From assembly GCA_902462035.1 (NCBI GenBank), contig CABQAC010000020.1:1-14796 (forward strand): DNA of 14,796 nucleotides, read 5' to 3'. The notes beneath the pieces were generated by a model. The model did no database searches. It was not told where the DNA came from and worked only from the letters and a program-made list of their open reading frames with translations. The stretch's first letter is position 1. Every line of letters starts with the position of its first letter. The position numbers were made by a program, and so were the translations under genes. This stretch comes from an uncultured Eubacteriales bacterium. GTDB taxonomy: Bacteria; Bacillota; Clostridia; Oscillospirales; Acutalibacteraceae. Below are positions 14,255 to 14,796 of the stretch, one piece after another.

Positions 14255-14796
14255 ATGTTTCGAAACCGGGAACTGCGGTGGTCGCTGCTGGCGGGGCTGC
14301 TCATCGGGGGAGCCGCGCCAACATACTCACGGCCGCTCTGCTGCTGGTCGGGCTGTTCCCCCAGCTTTACCGGTACCGCGCGCTCAAAAAGATGTGCCGT
14401 TCCATCGACCGCATCCTTTCCGGGGATTACGGCCTGGATTTGCGGAACAACCGGGAAGGGGAGCTGAGCGTTTTAAAAAGCCAGCTTTACAAAGTGACGG
14501 TGGCTTTGTCCGAACAGGCGGGCCAGCTCAAACGGGACAAGCTGGCGCTGGCCGGCGCCATTTCGGATATCTCGCACCAGCTAAAAACGCCCATGACCTC
14601 CATGCTGGTGATGACCGACCTGCTGTGCGAGGATTCTCTGCCCGCCGAAAAACGGGAGGAATTCACCGGCAACCTGCGCGCCCAGCTGGAACGGATGCAG
14701 TGGCTGGTTTCCGCCCTGCTCAAGCTCACCCGGCTGGACGCGGGCACCGTTTCCTTCCGCCCCGAGCCGGTAGCGGCGGCAGACCTGCTGCGCAGG
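14255..14796 (+). pseudogene. Sensor histidine kinase, frameshifted near the N-terminus and cut by the window edge
   Basis: The ATG at 14255 begins MFRNRELRWSLLAGLLIGG, the usual start of small clostridial sensor kinases, but that frame leaves the family after base 14311 and stops at 14467. The family sequence resumes in another frame from about 14317 (ANILTAALLLVGLFPQLYRYR) and runs to the window end, with the membrane-proximal segment SIDRILSGDYGLDLRNNREG, the dimerisation/phosphoacceptor box ISDISHQLKTPMTSM (His codon 14575-14577) and LTRLDAGTVSF. Only about 12 hydrophobic residues of helix 1 remain and the outer loop is absent, so the change is more than a single-base slip: a deletion of unknown size seems likely. 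The ATP-binding domain lies beyond the window. It could be a real lesion or an assembly fault. GGAAGGAAAGG upstream serves as ribosome site. Confidence 0.8.

Noticed and set aside
1..14796. CRISPR array, tRNA/rRNA genes, insertion sequences or prophage genes
   Set aside because: I found no regularly spaced repeats, no tRNA-like cloverleaf and no transposase, integrase or phage structural motifs on either strand.

Overview
The window is about 14.8 kb of moderately GC-rich DNA that looks like a chromosome or metagenome contig from an anaerobic Firmicute, probably an Oscillospiraceae/Ruminococcaceae-type gut Clostridium. The signs are a T-box leader, a CIRCE operator, strong AGGAGG ribosome sites, a CarD-family regulator, a split (two-subunit) transketolase and a cluster of cytoplasmic glycosidases. 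The genus is inference; no rRNA or tRNA gene is present.

Left block (1-3603, + strand): a sugar-catabolic cassette made of the C-terminal subunit of a split transketolase (5' end outside the window), an FGGY kinase that is glycerol-kinase-like but altered in the substrate pocket, and a cysteine-rich L-fucose/L-arabinose isomerase-family protein, closed by a strong terminator. Isomerase plus kinase plus transketolase is a complete logic for taking an unusual aldose into the pentose-phosphate pool; a D-apiose/apulose-type route is one candidate.

Middle block (3604-6150): a small orphan Arc-type ribbon-helix-helix protein missed by length filters, a RimJ/RimL-like GNAT acetyltransferase on the minus strand behind a T-box riboswitch with its own promoter and terminator, and a CarD-family regulator with an extended -10 promoter. 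A long perfect hairpin separates CarD from the convergent operon.

Right block (6176-13293, minus strand): an apparent operon driven by a clear sigma-A promoter overlapped by a CIRCE (HrcA) operator. Its first gene is a striking chimera: the ATPase and first half of the middle domain of HtpG (Hsp90) fused in frame to the C-terminal trimerisation and beta domains of a GH42 beta-galactosidase. It is followed by an intact GH31 alpha-glycosidase and a large GH67-like glycoside hydrolase. None of the glycosidases has a visible signal peptide, so they probably act on imported plant oligosaccharides. Either a deletion has placed a glycosidase operon under heat-shock control, or the contig is misjoined near 12,070.

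Right edge (13410-14796, + strand): an OmpR/PhoB-type response regulator and its partner sensor kinase. The kinase is frameshifted and appears to have lost its sensor loop near 14,311, a second anomaly within 2.3 kb of the chimera. It runs off the window.
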